A stretch of 64,000 nt of DNA from Xylophilus ampelinus (GTDB lineage: Bacteria > Pseudomonadota > Gammaproteobacteria > Burkholderiales > Burkholderiaceae_C). Positions within the stretch are counted from its first letter, which is position 1. Each line of letters begins with the position of its first letter. The stretch spans positions 62,001 to 126,000 of the forward strand of contig NZ_QJTC01000011.1 of NCBI RefSeq assembly GCF_003217575.1, written 5' to 3'. The notes beneath the pieces were generated by a model that saw nothing but the letters and a program-made list of their open reading frames with translations, did not search any database and had not been told where the DNA came from. Shown here piece by piece: positions 1 to 8,240 of this stretch. The translations under genes and the position numbers were made by a program.

Positions 1-94
1 AGGAGTCGTAGCCCCGGTATTCGAGCCGCTGCAGACCCTGTACGAGGATAGGGACGATGTTGCGGGTGGAGACCGCGCCGACGATGCCGCACAT
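1..94 (-). CDS. glmS: Glutamine--fructose-6-phosphate aminotransferase, N-terminus (partial)
   Basis: Only the first 31 codons are in the window; the gene runs off the left edge. The reverse strand reads MCGIVGAV and then a stretch ending LEYRGYDS, the family's N-terminal glutaminase start with Cys2 as nucleophile once Met1 is removed. The enzyme makes glucosamine-6-phosphate from fructose-6-phosphate and glutamine, the first step to UDP-GlcNAc. An AAGG lies about seven bases before the ATG. glmU, which completes the pathway, is 1.4 kb away on the same strand, with an Lrp gene and a kinase gene between. Identity is secure although the fragment is short. Confidence 0.93.
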   Translation of the reverse strand, partial: MCGIVGAVSTRNIVPILVQGLQRLEYRGYDS

Positions 95-232
95 GGTGGT
101 GCCTTGTATGAAAAGGAAAGGACCCGATGCTAGAACCGGCGCCATGAAATAATCAGGCACTTATCGCCACCTTCCGATCGCATCTTTCACTCAGCACATG
201 CGCCCCAATATTCGTTCACACAAGCTCCACAA

Positions 233-721
233 ATGAACGAAATCACGCTCGACGAGACCGACTTGCGCCTGCTGGAAATGCTGCAGACCGACGCCTCCCG
301 CAGCAACCAGGCCCTGGCGGAGGCAGCCGGCATCTCGCCGCCCACCGGCCTGCGCCGGGTACGCCGGCTGGTCGAATCCGGCGTGATCGCCCGGCAGGTC
401 GCGCTGCTCGACGGCGACAAGCTCGCTCCCCTGATCGGCCACGGCCTCACCGCCCTGGTCGAGCTGGCGCTCGACGCGCAGGACGCCGAGCGGCTGGCCC
501 GCTTCGAGGCCCGCGCCTGCGCCGACGACGCGGTGCAGCAGTGCTACCGCGTCTCGCCGGGGCCGGATTTCATGCTGGTGGTGCGGGTGCGGGACATGCC
601 GGGCTACATGGCGCTGGCACAGCGGCTGTTCCATGCCGATCTGCATGTGCGCAGCGTCAAGGCCTTCTTCAGCATCCACTGCGCGAAATTCGAGCCGAAA
701 GTGCCGCTGGCCGACGATTAG
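233..721 (+). CDS. Lrp/AsnC family transcriptional regulator
   Basis: A 162-residue protein of usual Lrp/AsnC length. Residues about 5-65 form the winged HTH (LDETDLRLLEMLQTDASRS, then recognition region ISPPTGLRRVRRL) and the rest is a RAM-type effector domain ending in SVKAFFSIHC. Such proteins sense amino acids and act as DNA-binding oligomers. It is transcribed divergently from glmS across 138 bases, so it may regulate glmS or itself; that is inference. The ligand cannot be read from sequence. The stop codon touches a short palindromic repeat that also supplies the stop of the convergent kinase gene. Confidence 0.9.
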   Translation: MNEITLDETDLRLLEMLQTDASRSNQALAEAAGISPPTGLRRVRRLVESGVIARQVALLDGDKLAPLIGHGLTALVELALDAQDAERLARFEARACADDAVQQCYRVSPGPDFMLVVRVRDMPGYMALAQRLFHADLHVRSVKAFFSIHCAKFEPKVPLADD

Positions 722-753
722 CGCCGACCTCCAGCTATCGAAACAATAGCATC
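721..753 (+). repeat. AGCTAT-type interspersed palindrome, copy 1
   Basis: Contains GCGCCGACCTCCAGCTAT and then ATAGCATC; AGCTAT and ATAGC form the stem of a small hairpin. It is the 3' half of the longer element seen at 17281 and 61557. It lies between two convergent genes and supplies the TGA of the kinase gene (752-754 on the minus strand). Confidence 0.75.
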
Positions 754-1525
754 ACGCCGGCACGACGGCCGGCAGGCTGAAGCGCACGGTGCAGCCGGCG
801 TCGCGCTGGCCCTCGGCCTGGGCGGTGCCGCCGTGGCGCTGGGCGATGCGGCGCACCGCCGCCAGGCCGATGCCCAGGCCGTCGAACTCCGCGCTGCTGT
901 GCAGCCGCTCGAACACGCCGAACAGCTTGCCTGCCGCAGCCGGGTTGAAGCCGGCGCCGTTGTCGCGCACGACGATCTCGATCTGTCCCTCGCCCCCCAG
1001 CTGCCAGCCCACCGCGATCTCGGGCGCCGGCCGCTTCGCGCTGAACTTGACGGCGTTGGAGAGCAGGTGCTGCAGCGCCAGCCGCACCAGGACCGGATCG
1101 CCCAGACAGCGCGGGATGTCGGCCGCCACCCGCCACGCCACCGGCTGCGGCGGCAGCGCCAGGGCCTGGCGCGCCTCCTGCACCAGCGCCGCCACGTCCA
1201 GCGGCTGCGGCACCAGCGGCGCGCGGCCGATGCGCGACAGCTCCAGCAGGCCGTCGACCATCCGGGCCATCTGCTGCGCCGACCGCTCCATCGTGTCGAG
1301 GAAGCTCAGCGTCTCCGGGTCGCGGCCCAGGTCCTCGACCCGCTCGCGCAGCAGCTGGCCGAAGGCCTTCAGGTGACGCAGCGGGGCGCGCAGATCGTGG
1401 GAGGCGACGCGGAAAAAGTCCTCCAGCTCGGCGCGGACGGCGGCCAGCTCGGCGTCGCGCGCGGCCAGGGCGGCGCGCAGGGCCTGCAGGTCGCGCGGTT
1501 CGGGCGGAGCGGACGGGGCATCCAT
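752..1525 (-). CDS. Cytoplasmic sensor histidine kinase (HisKA + HATPase)
   Basis: 257 residues with no membrane segment. After an alpha-helical start (residues about 10-35) comes an H-box (FRVASHDLRAPLRHL, phospho-acceptor His near residue 43), then an HATPase_c domain with N-box (LSNAVKFSA), G1 (DNGAGF) and G2 (GLGIGL). The input must be a fused or partner sensor that is not in this protein, and no response regulator lies beside it. The ATG is only 6 bases after the glmU stop on the same strand, so the two are probably co-transcribed. The C-terminal codons run into an interspersed repeat, which may have changed the original end. Confidence 0.82.
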   Translation of the reverse strand: MDAPSAPPEPRDLQALRAALAARDAELAAVRAELEDFFRVASHDLRAPLRHLKAFGQLLRERVEDLGRDPETLSFLDTMERSAQQMARMVDGLLELSRIGRAPLVPQPLDVAALVQEARQALALPPQPVAWRVAADIPRCLGDPVLVRLALQHLLSNAVKFSAKRPAPEIAVGWQLGGEGQIEIVVRDNGAGFNPAAAGKLFGVFERLHSSAEFDGLGIGLAAVRRIAQRHGGTAQAEGQRDAGCTVRFSLPAVVPA

Positions 1526-1531
1526 CGGCGG

Positions 1532-2938
1532 TCAGCCGGCCTGCTTGGACGGGCGCTTCCAGCTTGAGATGCAGACCTGCCGGCCCCGCGCCACGGCCAG
1601 GGTGCCTGGCGGCGTGTCCTTGGTGATGGTGGAGCCGCCGGCCACGGTGGTGCGGGCGCCCAGCGTCACCGGCGCCACCAGCACGCAGTTGCTGCCCACA
1701 TTGACGTCGTCGCCGATGGTGGTGGTGTGCTTGTGGGCGCCGTCGTAGTTGGCGGTGATGCTGCCGGCGCCGTAGTTGACCCGCGCACCCACCACGGCGT
1801 CGCCCAGGTAGGCCAGGTGGTTGGCCTTGGCGCCGTCGGCCATCGTGGAGTTCTTCACCTCGACGAAATTGCCGATGTGCACTTCGCGCCCCAGCCGGGC
1901 GCCGGGCCGCAGCCGGGCGAAGGGGCCGACGATGGCGCGCTCGCCCACCTGCACACCCGCCCGGTCGCCGGCGATGTGGGTGAACGGATGCACCACCGCG
2001 CCGGCGGCGATCCGCGCGTCGGCGACGACGCAGTGCGCGCCGATCCGCACGCCCTCGCCCAGGTGCACCGTGCCCTCGAAGACGCAGCCGACATCGATCT
2101 CGACATCGGCGTCGCAGCTGAGCGTGCCGCGCACGTCGATGCGGGCCGGGTCGGCCAGGCGGGTGCCGGCCTCCATCAGCGCGTCGGCGTTGCGGCGCTG
2201 GAAGGCGCGCTCCAGCGCGGCGAGCTGCACCGGGCTGTTGACGCCGGCCACCTCGACCGCGTCGGTCGTCGGCACGCCCACCACCGGCACGCCGTCGGCC
2301 ACGGCCATGGCGACGATGTCGGTCAGGTAGTACTCGCCCTGGGCGTTGGTGTCGGAGAGGCGCGAGAGCCAGCCGGCCAGCCGGTCGGCCGGGACCGCCA
2401 TCACGCCGGTATAGGTCTCGCGGATCGCGCGCTGGGCCTCGGTCGCGTCCTTGTGCTCGACGATGCCGCGCACCGCGTCGCCGTCGCGCACGATGCGGCC
2501 GTAGCCGGTGGGGTCGTCCAGCGCGATCGTGAGCAGGGCCAGCGCGCCGGTGGCGGCCGCCGCCTGCATCGCGCGCAGGGTGGCGGCGGCGATCAGGGGT
2601 ACGTCGCCGTTGAGGACCAGCACCGTGCCCTCGGCGCTCAGCTGCGGTGCGGCCTGCTGCACCGCGTGGCCGGTGCCGAGCTGCGGTTCCTGGCGGGCGA
2701 AGCGCAGTTCGAAGGGCGCGGCGTCCGGCGCGCCGACGGCCTCGGTCAGCGCCGACTCCACCAGCGCGGCGCCGTGGCCGGTCACCACCACCACCCGCCG
2801 CGCGCCGAGCGGGGCGACGGTGTCGAGCACGTGCTGCACCATCGGCCTGCCGGCAAGCCGGTGTAACACTTTCGGGAGGCGGCTTTTCATGCGGGTACCC
2901 TTGCCCGCAGCCATCACCACCACATCCAAAACCGCCAT
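1532..2938 (-). CDS. glmU: Bifunctional N-acetylglucosamine-1-phosphate uridyltransferase / glucosamine-1-phosphate acetyltransferase
   Basis: 468 residues, slightly longer than the usual 456. The N-terminal uridyltransferase carries the nucleotide-binding motif AAGKGTRMKSRLPKVLH; the C-terminal half is a left-handed beta-helix of hexapeptide repeats that binds acetyl-CoA. It makes UDP-GlcNAc for peptidoglycan, LPS and, here, the WecB-dependent glycan pathway. The reading frame is open further upstream, but the start at 2938 is chosen because AAGGAG stands seven bases before it and the protein then begins directly with the conserved MAVLDVVVMAAG. The start codon shares the four bases CATG with the divergent lipoprotein gene. 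Confidence 0.96.
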   Translation of the reverse strand: MAVLDVVVMAAGKGTRMKSRLPKVLHRLAGRPMVQHVLDTVAPLGARRVVVVTGHGAALVESALTEAVGAPDAAPFELRFARQEPQLGTGHAVQQAAPQLSAEGTVLVLNGDVPLIAAATLRAMQAAAATGALALLTIALDDPTGYGRIVRDGDAVRGIVEHKDATEAQRAIRETYTGVMAVPADRLAGWLSRLSDTNAQGEYYLTDIVAMAVADGVPVVGVPTTDAVEVAGVNSPVQLAALERAFQRRNADALMEAGTRLADPARIDVRGTLSCDADVEIDVGCVFEGTVHLGEGVRIGAHCVVADARIAAGAVVHPFTHIAGDRAGVQVGERAIVGPFARLRPGARLGREVHIGNFVEVKNSTMADGAKANHLAYLGDAVVGARVNYGAGSITANYDGAHKHTTTIGDDVNVGSNCVLVAPVTLGARTTVAGGSTITKDTPPGTLAVARGRQVCISSWKRPSKQAG

Positions 2939-3857
2939 GAACGCTCCTTTTCGGCTGCCTGCCGTACCGCCCCGGCGCGTGCCGGGGCTCTGGTGGCGGA
3001 TTATCGGTGCGACCGGCATCGCGGTGGCGCTCGTCGCGCTGCAGGGCTGCAGCGCGATCAAGCTGGGCTACAACCAGTCGCCCGAGATCGCCTATTGGTG
3101 GCTCGACGGGTATGTCGATTTCGAGGGCGACCAGACCCGCAAGGTGCGCGAGGACCTGGCCGCGCTGCAGCAGTGGCACCGTATGGCCGAACTGCCCCGG
3201 ATCGACACACTGCTGGCCCAGGCAGAAAAGCTGGTGCCGCAGAATGTGGTGCCGGCGCAGACCTGCCAGATCGCCGAAGGCATCCGCACCCGCCTGATGG
3301 CCCTGGCGCAGAAAGCCGAGGCGCCGCTGACCATCGCCGCACTGGATCTGGAGCCGCAGCAGATCGTCAACATGCGCAGGAAGTTCGAGCGCAACAACGC
3401 CGAGTACCGCAAGGAGTGGCTGGAGGCGACGCTGCCCGAGCAGCGCGCCTTGCGCTTCAAGCAGGTGCTCGAGCGCAGCGAGACGATGTACGGCCGCCTC
3501 GACGGCGCGCAGCGCGACGCGATCCGATTGCAGATCGAGCGCTCGAGTTTCGATGCGCAGCGCAGCCACGCCGAATCCCTGCGCCGGCAGCAGGACGTGC
3601 TGCAGACGCTGGAAAAACTGCAGGCCGGCAACCCCTCGTTGGCCGAGGCCCGCGCCGCCATCCACGGCGTGCTGGAGCGAGCCTTCGACACGCCCGACCC
3701 GGCCCTGCGCAAGTACCAGGAAACCCTGCTGCGCGAGGGCTGCGACAGCGCCGCCACCGTCCACAACAGCACCTCGGTCGCGCAACGGGAAAGCGCGCTG
3801 AAGCGCCTGCATGGCTACCGGCGCGACGTCAAAATCCTGATGGCGCAGGAGCCATGA
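2937..3857 (+). CDS. DUF6279-type lipoprotein
   Basis: A 306-residue protein with a signal peptide (hydrophobic IIGATGIAVALVAL) and a lipobox LQGC near residue 40. The mature part begins SAIKLGYNQSPEIAYWWLDGY, which I associate with DUF6279 lipoproteins, and is then mostly helical and charged. Function is unknown. The ATG overlaps the glmU ATG head-to-head, and no clear ribosome site precedes it; GTG at 2979 is an alternative in-frame start but would shorten the positive N-region. A stem-loop terminator follows. Confidence 0.75.
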   Translation: MNAPFRLPAVPPRRVPGLWWRIIGATGIAVALVALQGCSAIKLGYNQSPEIAYWWLDGYVDFEGDQTRKVREDLAALQQWHRMAELPRIDTLLAQAEKLVPQNVVPAQTCQIAEGIRTRLMALAQKAEAPLTIAALDLEPQQIVNMRRKFERNNAEYRKEWLEATLPEQRALRFKQVLERSETMYGRLDGAQRDAIRLQIERSSFDAQRSHAESLRRQQDVLQTLEKLQAGNPSLAEARAAIHGVLERAFDTPDPALRKYQETLLREGCDSAATVHNSTSVAQRESALKRLHGYRRDVKILMAQEP

Positions 3858-3882
3858 AAAAACCGCGGACGGCACCGCGGTT
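3855..3882 (-). terminator. Rho-independent terminator of the PNPOx-family gene
   Basis: On the minus strand AACCGCGG, loop TGCCGT, CCGCGGTT is followed by a run of six T. It lies 31 bases beyond the stop of the gene at 3914-4435. The stem could also stop transcripts from the convergent lipoprotein gene. Confidence 0.85.
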
Positions 3883-3913
3883 CTAGCTGCGAGGGTGCCT
3901 CAAGCGCGCCGCA

Positions 3914-4435
3914 TCAGCGCGATTCGACGGTCGGCGCACCCGCCGTGTTGCGCACCGTGGCGTTCTCGCCCAGGTCCGGTGTCTTGCCGACGATGGCAGC
4001 GGCGGCCATCGAGATCAGACGCACCATGCTGCTCGAATGGGCATCCCAGTATTCGGCCGTTTCCACGTCGACCCGGAGCAACGCGAGCGACGGATCTTCC
4101 TTGCCGTCGGGAAACCACGGCTTGGCCATCGGCGACCACAGCTCGTCGATCTTGGCGCGGTCGTAGACGATCTCGGAACTGCCGGTCACCGACACGTAGC
4201 TGGCGCTGCTCGGCTTGGCGAAGGCGACGTTCAACCCTCCCGACTTGGCCTGCTTCTCGGGCGAAGGCCGGGTGAAGAACCAGATGCTGCCGGCCGCATC
4301 GATCTGCAGCGGCATCATCGGCCGGCTGGTCAGGGCGCCGTGGGCGTCATGCGTGGTGAGCATACCGGGGCCGATGTCGTCGATCAGATCGGCGACCTTC
4401 TGCATGCCGGGGTTCTTCTGCGGTTCGATCTTCAT
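3914..4435 (-). CDS. Pyridoxamine 5'-phosphate oxidase family protein (general-stress FMN-binding type)
   Basis: 173 residues, single split-barrel domain of the PNPOx-like family that includes general stress protein 26. Supporting stretches are GPGMLTTHDAHGALTSRPM, IWFFTRPSPEK, VSVTGSSEIV and ELWSPMAKPWFPDGK followed by LALLRVDVETAEYWD. Relatives bind FMN or related cofactors and are linked to stress; the substrate is not known. It is probably not the vitamin B6 enzyme PdxH. The minus-strand neighbour upstream is a small disordered protein; both may be stress-related, which is inference. Confidence 0.85.
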   Translation of the reverse strand: MKIEPQKNPGMQKVADLIDDIGPGMLTTHDAHGALTSRPMMPLQIDAAGSIWFFTRPSPEKQAKSGGLNVAFAKPSSASYVSVTGSSEIVYDRAKIDELWSPMAKPWFPDGKEDPSLALLRVDVETAEYWDAHSSSMVRLISMAAAAIVGKTPDLGENATVRNTAGAPTVESR

Positions 4436-4483
4436 GGGGATGGAGCCTCGGGCGGGAATGGGTATCGGTGGGAGGAGAACGCT

Positions 4484-4822
4484 TCAGGCGTCCACGTTCA
4501 TGCTGGCTTCGTCGATGTACGACTTGGTCTCGCCCGGTGTGTCGGTCCTGTTCTTCAGCCGGCCGACCGGCGTGCCGCCATGGCCGCCGTCCTTGGACGT
4601 CGCCGGCTTGTCGGTCTTTTGCGCGGGCGCCGGGCGGTGGGCGGGCTGGCCGTCGTCGTCCCACGAGACGGGCTGGAAATCGGTCGAGCCCTGCTGCTGT
4701 TGTCGGCGCCGTGCCGGCGAAACCTGCTGTTGTTGCTGCTGCGGGAGGCGGCCACCGAAACGGGAGTCGCCTGCGCCCCGGACTGGCCGGTTGGCGCCGA
4801 GAGAAGGGACGGAATGGTTCAT
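4484..4822 (-). CDS. Small Gln/Pro-rich disordered protein of unknown function
   Basis: 112 residues, low complexity, with two glutamine runs (LPQQQQQQ and RRRQQQQG) and many charged and Pro residues; no signal peptide or membrane segment. I recognise no family. An AGGGG precedes the ATG at a suitable distance and the gene lies 48 bases upstream of the PNPOx-family gene on the same strand, which supports it being real. The C-terminal half (DTPGETKSYIDEASMNVDA) is less repetitive. The Gln runs are encoded by CTG-strand-type repeats, a base pattern that can also give spurious reading frames. Confidence 0.5.
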   Translation of the reverse strand: MNHSVPSLGANRPVRGAGDSRFGGRLPQQQQQQVSPARRRQQQQGSTDFQPVSWDDDGQPAHRPAPAQKTDKPATSKDGGHGGTPVGRLKNRTDTPGETKSYIDEASMNVDA

Positions 4823-4960
4823 ATGAAACCCCTGGACAAGCCGCCGTGCGGAAAAACGACGTATTCTTCAAATTAACGAACCAGCCGCCATCGGAGTGTC
4901 GTCCGGCGGCCGGCCCGCGCGTCGGCATTGGCCTACAGCACGAAACTGCGAGCCTATGGG

Positions 4961-5012
4961 GCTTCCAGCCGCCTCCTCGCAACGGCTTATAGCTATAAAT
5001 TCAATAGCAAAC
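4961..5012 (+). repeat. AGCTAT-type interspersed palindrome, copy 2
   Basis: Intergenic copy with TTATAGCTATAAATTCAATA; AGCTAT at 4991-4996 pairs with ATAGC just after. The preceding CTTCCAGCCGCCTCCTCGC is a degenerate first hairpin. The rest of the 4823-5101 gap shows nothing else I can name. Confidence 0.7.
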
Positions 5013-5101
5013 CTGATACAGCACGGTGCTTGCACCGGCAGTGTGGCGACCCGCTCGGTCGCGTTGCGGCGGCCGTTGGCGAACAGGTTCTCGCCGGGCC
5101 T

Positions 5102-5557
5102 TCAAGACGGGTGCGACGGTCGGCATTCCCGCGCCTGCGCAGGCCCCGGCCGCCGACACAACAGCCCTGCGGCCAGCGCCGCCAGCGCGCGGCCGAAGCG
5201 CCAGCCGGCAAGGCACACCCGGCGCCACTGGCGGGCCACCTGGGCGGCCTGTCGCGCGACGTCGCCGGCGGCACCCCGACCGGGCGACCATTCGAACCCC
5301 ACCGCCTCGCCGGCCGACCGGGGCTCCAGCACGATCCGGCCGCCGCGCGGCAGCGGGAAACTCTCGCCCGGCATCAAGAACCAGTCACCGCCCCGCGGCC
5401 GGGGCCCGCCGCACGAACGACCGCCGCCGTCGAGCGTGATCCAGGCGCCGCCGGAGCGGATCCGCAGCACACCCGCGCACGCCGCGCGGATCGCCACGGC
5501 GCGGCCTGCCTCTACGGTCTGGCATTGTTGCTTTCCGAGCAAGGTCGGGTGGTGCAT
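5102..5557 (-). CDS. DUF2917 domain-containing protein
   Basis: 151 residues. Residues about 15-90 look like the small DUF2917 beta domain common in Burkholderiales: VEAGRAVAIRAACAGVLRIR, AWITLDGGG, DWFLMPGESFPLPRGGRIVLE. The remainder is basic and low in complexity. Function is unknown. It is divergent from the LysR gene at 5674, and I infer that the regulator may control it. The start is the first ATG; no strong ribosome site is visible. Confidence 0.65.
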   Translation of the reverse strand: MHHPTLLGKQQCQTVEAGRAVAIRAACAGVLRIRSGGAWITLDGGGRSCGGPRPRGGDWFLMPGESFPLPRGGRIVLEPRSAGEAVGFEWSPGRGAAGDVARQAAQVARQWRRVCLAGWRFGRALAALAAGLLCRRPGPAQARECRPSHPS

Positions 5558-5673
5558 GGCGGGCTTTCGCTGGCTGTCTTGTGGGCTCGATCTTCGAAGC
5601 CGCGCGCCGCGGCGTCCAATGAAATGGTGCGTTCCGATTGATACGATTCGGGCATCAATCCCAGGATCGCGCC

Positions 5674-6666
5674 ATGTCCCAGAACGCCCCGCAGGCCCCG
5701 CTGCGCACCCGTCCCGTCGGTTTGGGGCATCTGCGCGCTTTCGAGGCGGTGGCGCGGCACCTCAATTTCCGGGCGGCGGCCGAGGAGCTGTCGCTCACCC
5801 AGTCGGCGGTCAGCCGCCAGATCCAGGGGCTGGAGGAGGACGTGGGCGTGCCGCTGTTCCTGCGCCACACCCGGGCGGTGGAGCTGACCGGCGCCGGCGC
5901 GCAGCTGCTGCGGGCACTGCAGCCGGGCATGTACGCCATCGACGGCGCGGTGCGGCAGATCCGGCAGACCGCCGGGCGGCGCAGCGTGGCGATCAGCACC
6001 TGGGCGTCGTTCGCGTCGATGTGGCTGATCCCGCGGCTGGAGGCGTTCCAGCGGGCCCACCCCGACATCGACATCCGCATCGACGCGACCGACGTGCCGG
6101 TCGACATGGACACCACCGACGTCGACGTGGCCCTGCGCTACACCCTGCCCTCGCGGGTGCTGGCCGGCGCCGAGCGGCTGTTCGGCGAGCAGCTGTCGGT
6201 CGTGGCCAGCCCCTGGCTGCTGCAGAGCGGGGCGCCACTGAAGACGCCCGCCGACGTGAACCGCTTCACCCTGATCGAGGCGGGCGATCTGTACCGCTCC
6301 CACCACAACGAATGGCTCAGCTGGCACCGCTGGAGCCATGCCCACGGCGTGCAGCGGCTGGAACCGCGCCGCTGGCTGTACTTCAACTACGCCCACCAGA
6401 TCGCCCAGGCGGCCCTGGCCGGCCAGGGCGTGGCGCTGGCCCGCATGCCGATGGTGGCCGACAGCCTGGCCAACGGCGACCTGGTGGATATCCTGCCATT
6501 GCACCGGCTCGGGTCGCCGCTGGCCTACTGGCTGCTGGTCGGGCCGCGCAGCCGGCAGCGCTCGGAGGTGCAGGCCCTGGTCGAGTGGATCCGCGGCGAG
6601 GCGGCCGTCACCCGCGGCACGATCGGCGACGGCCAGGACACCAACGTGGACGCGCACGTCGACTGA
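5674..6666 (+). CDS. LysR-family transcriptional regulator (GcvA-like)
   Basis: 330 residues from the chosen ATG. Residues about 15-75 are the LysR HTH (LRAFEAVARHLNFRAAAEEL, SLTQSAVSRQIQGLEEDVG, PLFLRHTRAVELT) and residues about 100-310 the periplasmic-binding-like effector domain. The pattern STWASFASMWLIPRLEAF is typical of the GcvA/AmpR branch. An ATG-less extension to 5638 is open, but AGGAT nine bases before 5674 favours that start. The C-terminal tail is unusually Asp- and Val-rich. The inducer is unknown; a divergent DUF2917 gene is the nearest candidate target. Confidence 0.88.
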   Translation: MSQNAPQAPLRTRPVGLGHLRAFEAVARHLNFRAAAEELSLTQSAVSRQIQGLEEDVGVPLFLRHTRAVELTGAGAQLLRALQPGMYAIDGAVRQIRQTAGRRSVAISTWASFASMWLIPRLEAFQRAHPDIDIRIDATDVPVDMDTTDVDVALRYTLPSRVLAGAERLFGEQLSVVASPWLLQSGAPLKTPADVNRFTLIEAGDLYRSHHNEWLSWHRWSHAHGVQRLEPRRWLYFNYAHQIAQAALAGQGVALARMPMVADSLANGDLVDILPLHRLGSPLAYWLLVGPRSRQRSEVQALVEWIRGEAAVTRGTIGDGQDTNVDAHVD

Positions 6667-6677
6667 GAACGTTTGAG

Positions 6678-6756
6678 AGAACCTGCTGCGCGACCCGATG
6701 GCGCAGCTGTGGTCCTCACCGCCCACTCGGGCCGCTCGCTACGGTTCTTTCACACC
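6678..6756 (+). repeat. Post-gene repeat, family E copy 1
   Basis: GAACCTGCTGCGCGACCCGA and then GCGCAGCTGTGG, followed by GGGCCGCTCGCTACGGTTCT. It closely resembles 9603-9713. Both copies stand just after the stop codon of a plus-strand gene. Confidence 0.6.
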
Positions 6757-6810
6757 TTCGACCAGGCAGGCAGGCAGAAAGCGGCTTGCTACGGCCGGTC
6801 CGCCGCAAGG

Positions 6811-8043
6811 TCAGCCCAGCAACACCTTCGCGAACTTGCGCTTGCCCACCTGCACCACGTAGGTTCCGGCGGCCAGCTTCAGGCCCTTGTCGCTGACGAC
6901 GCTGCCGTCGACCCGCACGCCGCCGCCGTCGACCAGACGGTGGGCCTCGCTGCCGGAGGCGGCCAGGTTCGCCTGCTTCAGCAAGGCGCCGATGCCGAGC
7001 GGCGCGCCGGCCAGCAGCACCTCGGGAATGTCGTCGGGCACGCCCCCCTTGCTGCGGTTGGCGAAATCGGCCTCGGCCGCGTCGGCGTCGGCCGCGCTGT
7101 GGAAGCGGGCGGTGATCTCCTTGGCGAGCATCACCTTCGCATCCTTGGGGTTGCGCCCGCCGGCCACTTCAGCCTTCAGCGCTGCGATCTCCTCCAGCGA
7201 CTTGAAGGACAGCAGGGTGAACCAGTCCCACATCAGCGTGTCCGAGATCGACAGCACCTTGGCGAACATGGTGTTGGCCGGCTCGGCGATGCCGATGTAG
7301 TTGCTCTTCGACTTCGACATCTTGTCGACGCCGTCGAGCCCCACCAGCAGCGGCATCGTCAGCACGCACTGCGGCTCCTGGCCGTACTCCTGCTGCAGGT
7401 GGCGGCCCATCAGCAGGTTGAACTTCTGGTCGGTGCCGCCGAGTTCCAGGTCGGACCGGAGGGCGACCGAGTCGTAGCCCTGCATCAGCGGGTACAGGAA
7501 CTCGTGCACGCTGATCGACTGGCCGCCGGTGAAGCGCTTGTGGAAATCGTCCCGCTCCATCATCCGGGCCACGGTGTACCTGGCGGCCAGCTGGATCATG
7601 CCGGTGGCGCCCAGCGGCTCGCTCCATTCGCTGTTGTAGCGAATCTCGGTGCGGGCCGGGTCCAGGACCGTACTGGCCTGGCGGTAGTAGGTCTCGGCGT
7701 TGGCCGCGATCTGCTCGGGCGTGAGCGGCGGCCGAGTGCTGTTGCGGCCCGACGGGTCGCCGATCAGGCTGGTGAAGTCGCCGATCAGGAAGATCACCTG
7801 GTGGCCCAGGTCCTGCAACTGGCGCATCTTGTTGAGCACCACCGTGTGGCCGATGTGGATGTCGGGCGCGGTCGGGTCCAGGCCCAGCTTGATCCGCAGC
7901 GGAACGCCGGTGGCTTCGGACCGCGCAAGTTTGCGCTGCCATTCATGTCGGGGAAGCAGTTCGTCGGCGCCTCGCAACGATATGTCGAGCGCTCTTCCTA
8001 CACGATCGGTCACGGGATACGTCGAAACGGCTGATTGATTCAT
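6811..8043 (-). CDS. tyrS: Tyrosyl-tRNA synthetase
   Basis: 410 residues, class I aminoacyl-tRNA synthetase. The HIGH signature is seen in [14 protein letters not shown] and KMSKS in [15 protein letters not shown]; a C-terminal S4-like RNA-binding domain ends [15 protein letters not shown]. It charges tRNA-Tyr. The frame is open to 8130, but the start at 8043 (MNQSAVST) gives the normal length. It is divergent from the M23 peptidase gene and, with anmK, forms a gene order common in Burkholderiales. Confidence 0.95.
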   Translation of the reverse strand: MNQSAVSTYPVTDRVGRALDISLRGADELLPRHEWQRKLARSEATGVPLRIKLGLDPTAPDIHIGHTVVLNKMRQLQDLGHQVIFLIGDFTSLIGDPSGRNSTRPPLTPEQIAANAETYYRQASTVLDPARTEIRYNSEWSEPLGATGMIQLAARYTVARMMERDDFHKRFTGGQSISVHEFLYPLMQGYDSVALRSDLELGGTDQKFNLLMGRHLQQEYGQEPQCVLTMPLLVGLDGVDKMSKSKSNYIGIAEPANTMFAKVLSISDTLMWDWFTLLSFKSLEEIAALKAEVAGGRNPKDAKVMLAKEITARFHSAADADAAEADFANRSKGGVPDDIPEVLLAGAPLGIGALLKQANLAASGSEAHRLVDGGGVRVDGSVVSDKGLKLAAGTYVVQVGKRKFAKVLLG

Positions 8044-8240
8044 AAGGGTTTTGTAGAAAGCCAGGGTCCGGTGCGCCGCTATACTCGCCAGCAGCCCGCC
8101 ACCCGATTTTAGGTGGCCGGCCTTTTGCACCCGTTCTTACCGAGGCGTGCAAAGAACACCTCCCAAGAACAAGGCCCGATGCCTGCGTCCCCGGATGCCG
8201 CACTGCCTGCCTTGCGCAAATTTCTTCCGGGGAATAACTT

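Noticed and set aside
1727-2866. A 379-codon plus-strand frame opposite glmU
   Set aside because: His/Gly/Val-rich antisense translation of a strongly conserved gene; no ribosome site or family.
735-3875. A 1046-codon open frame on the minus strand
   Set aside because: It is the off-frame shadow of glmU, the kinase gene and the lipoprotein gene; the translation is Arg/Gly/Ala-rich without domains. High GC leaves many long non-coding frames open.
4484-4822. Gln-run protein as a prion-like or regulatory factor
   Set aside because: The glutamine runs are short and come from a simple repeat; nothing supports a specific function.
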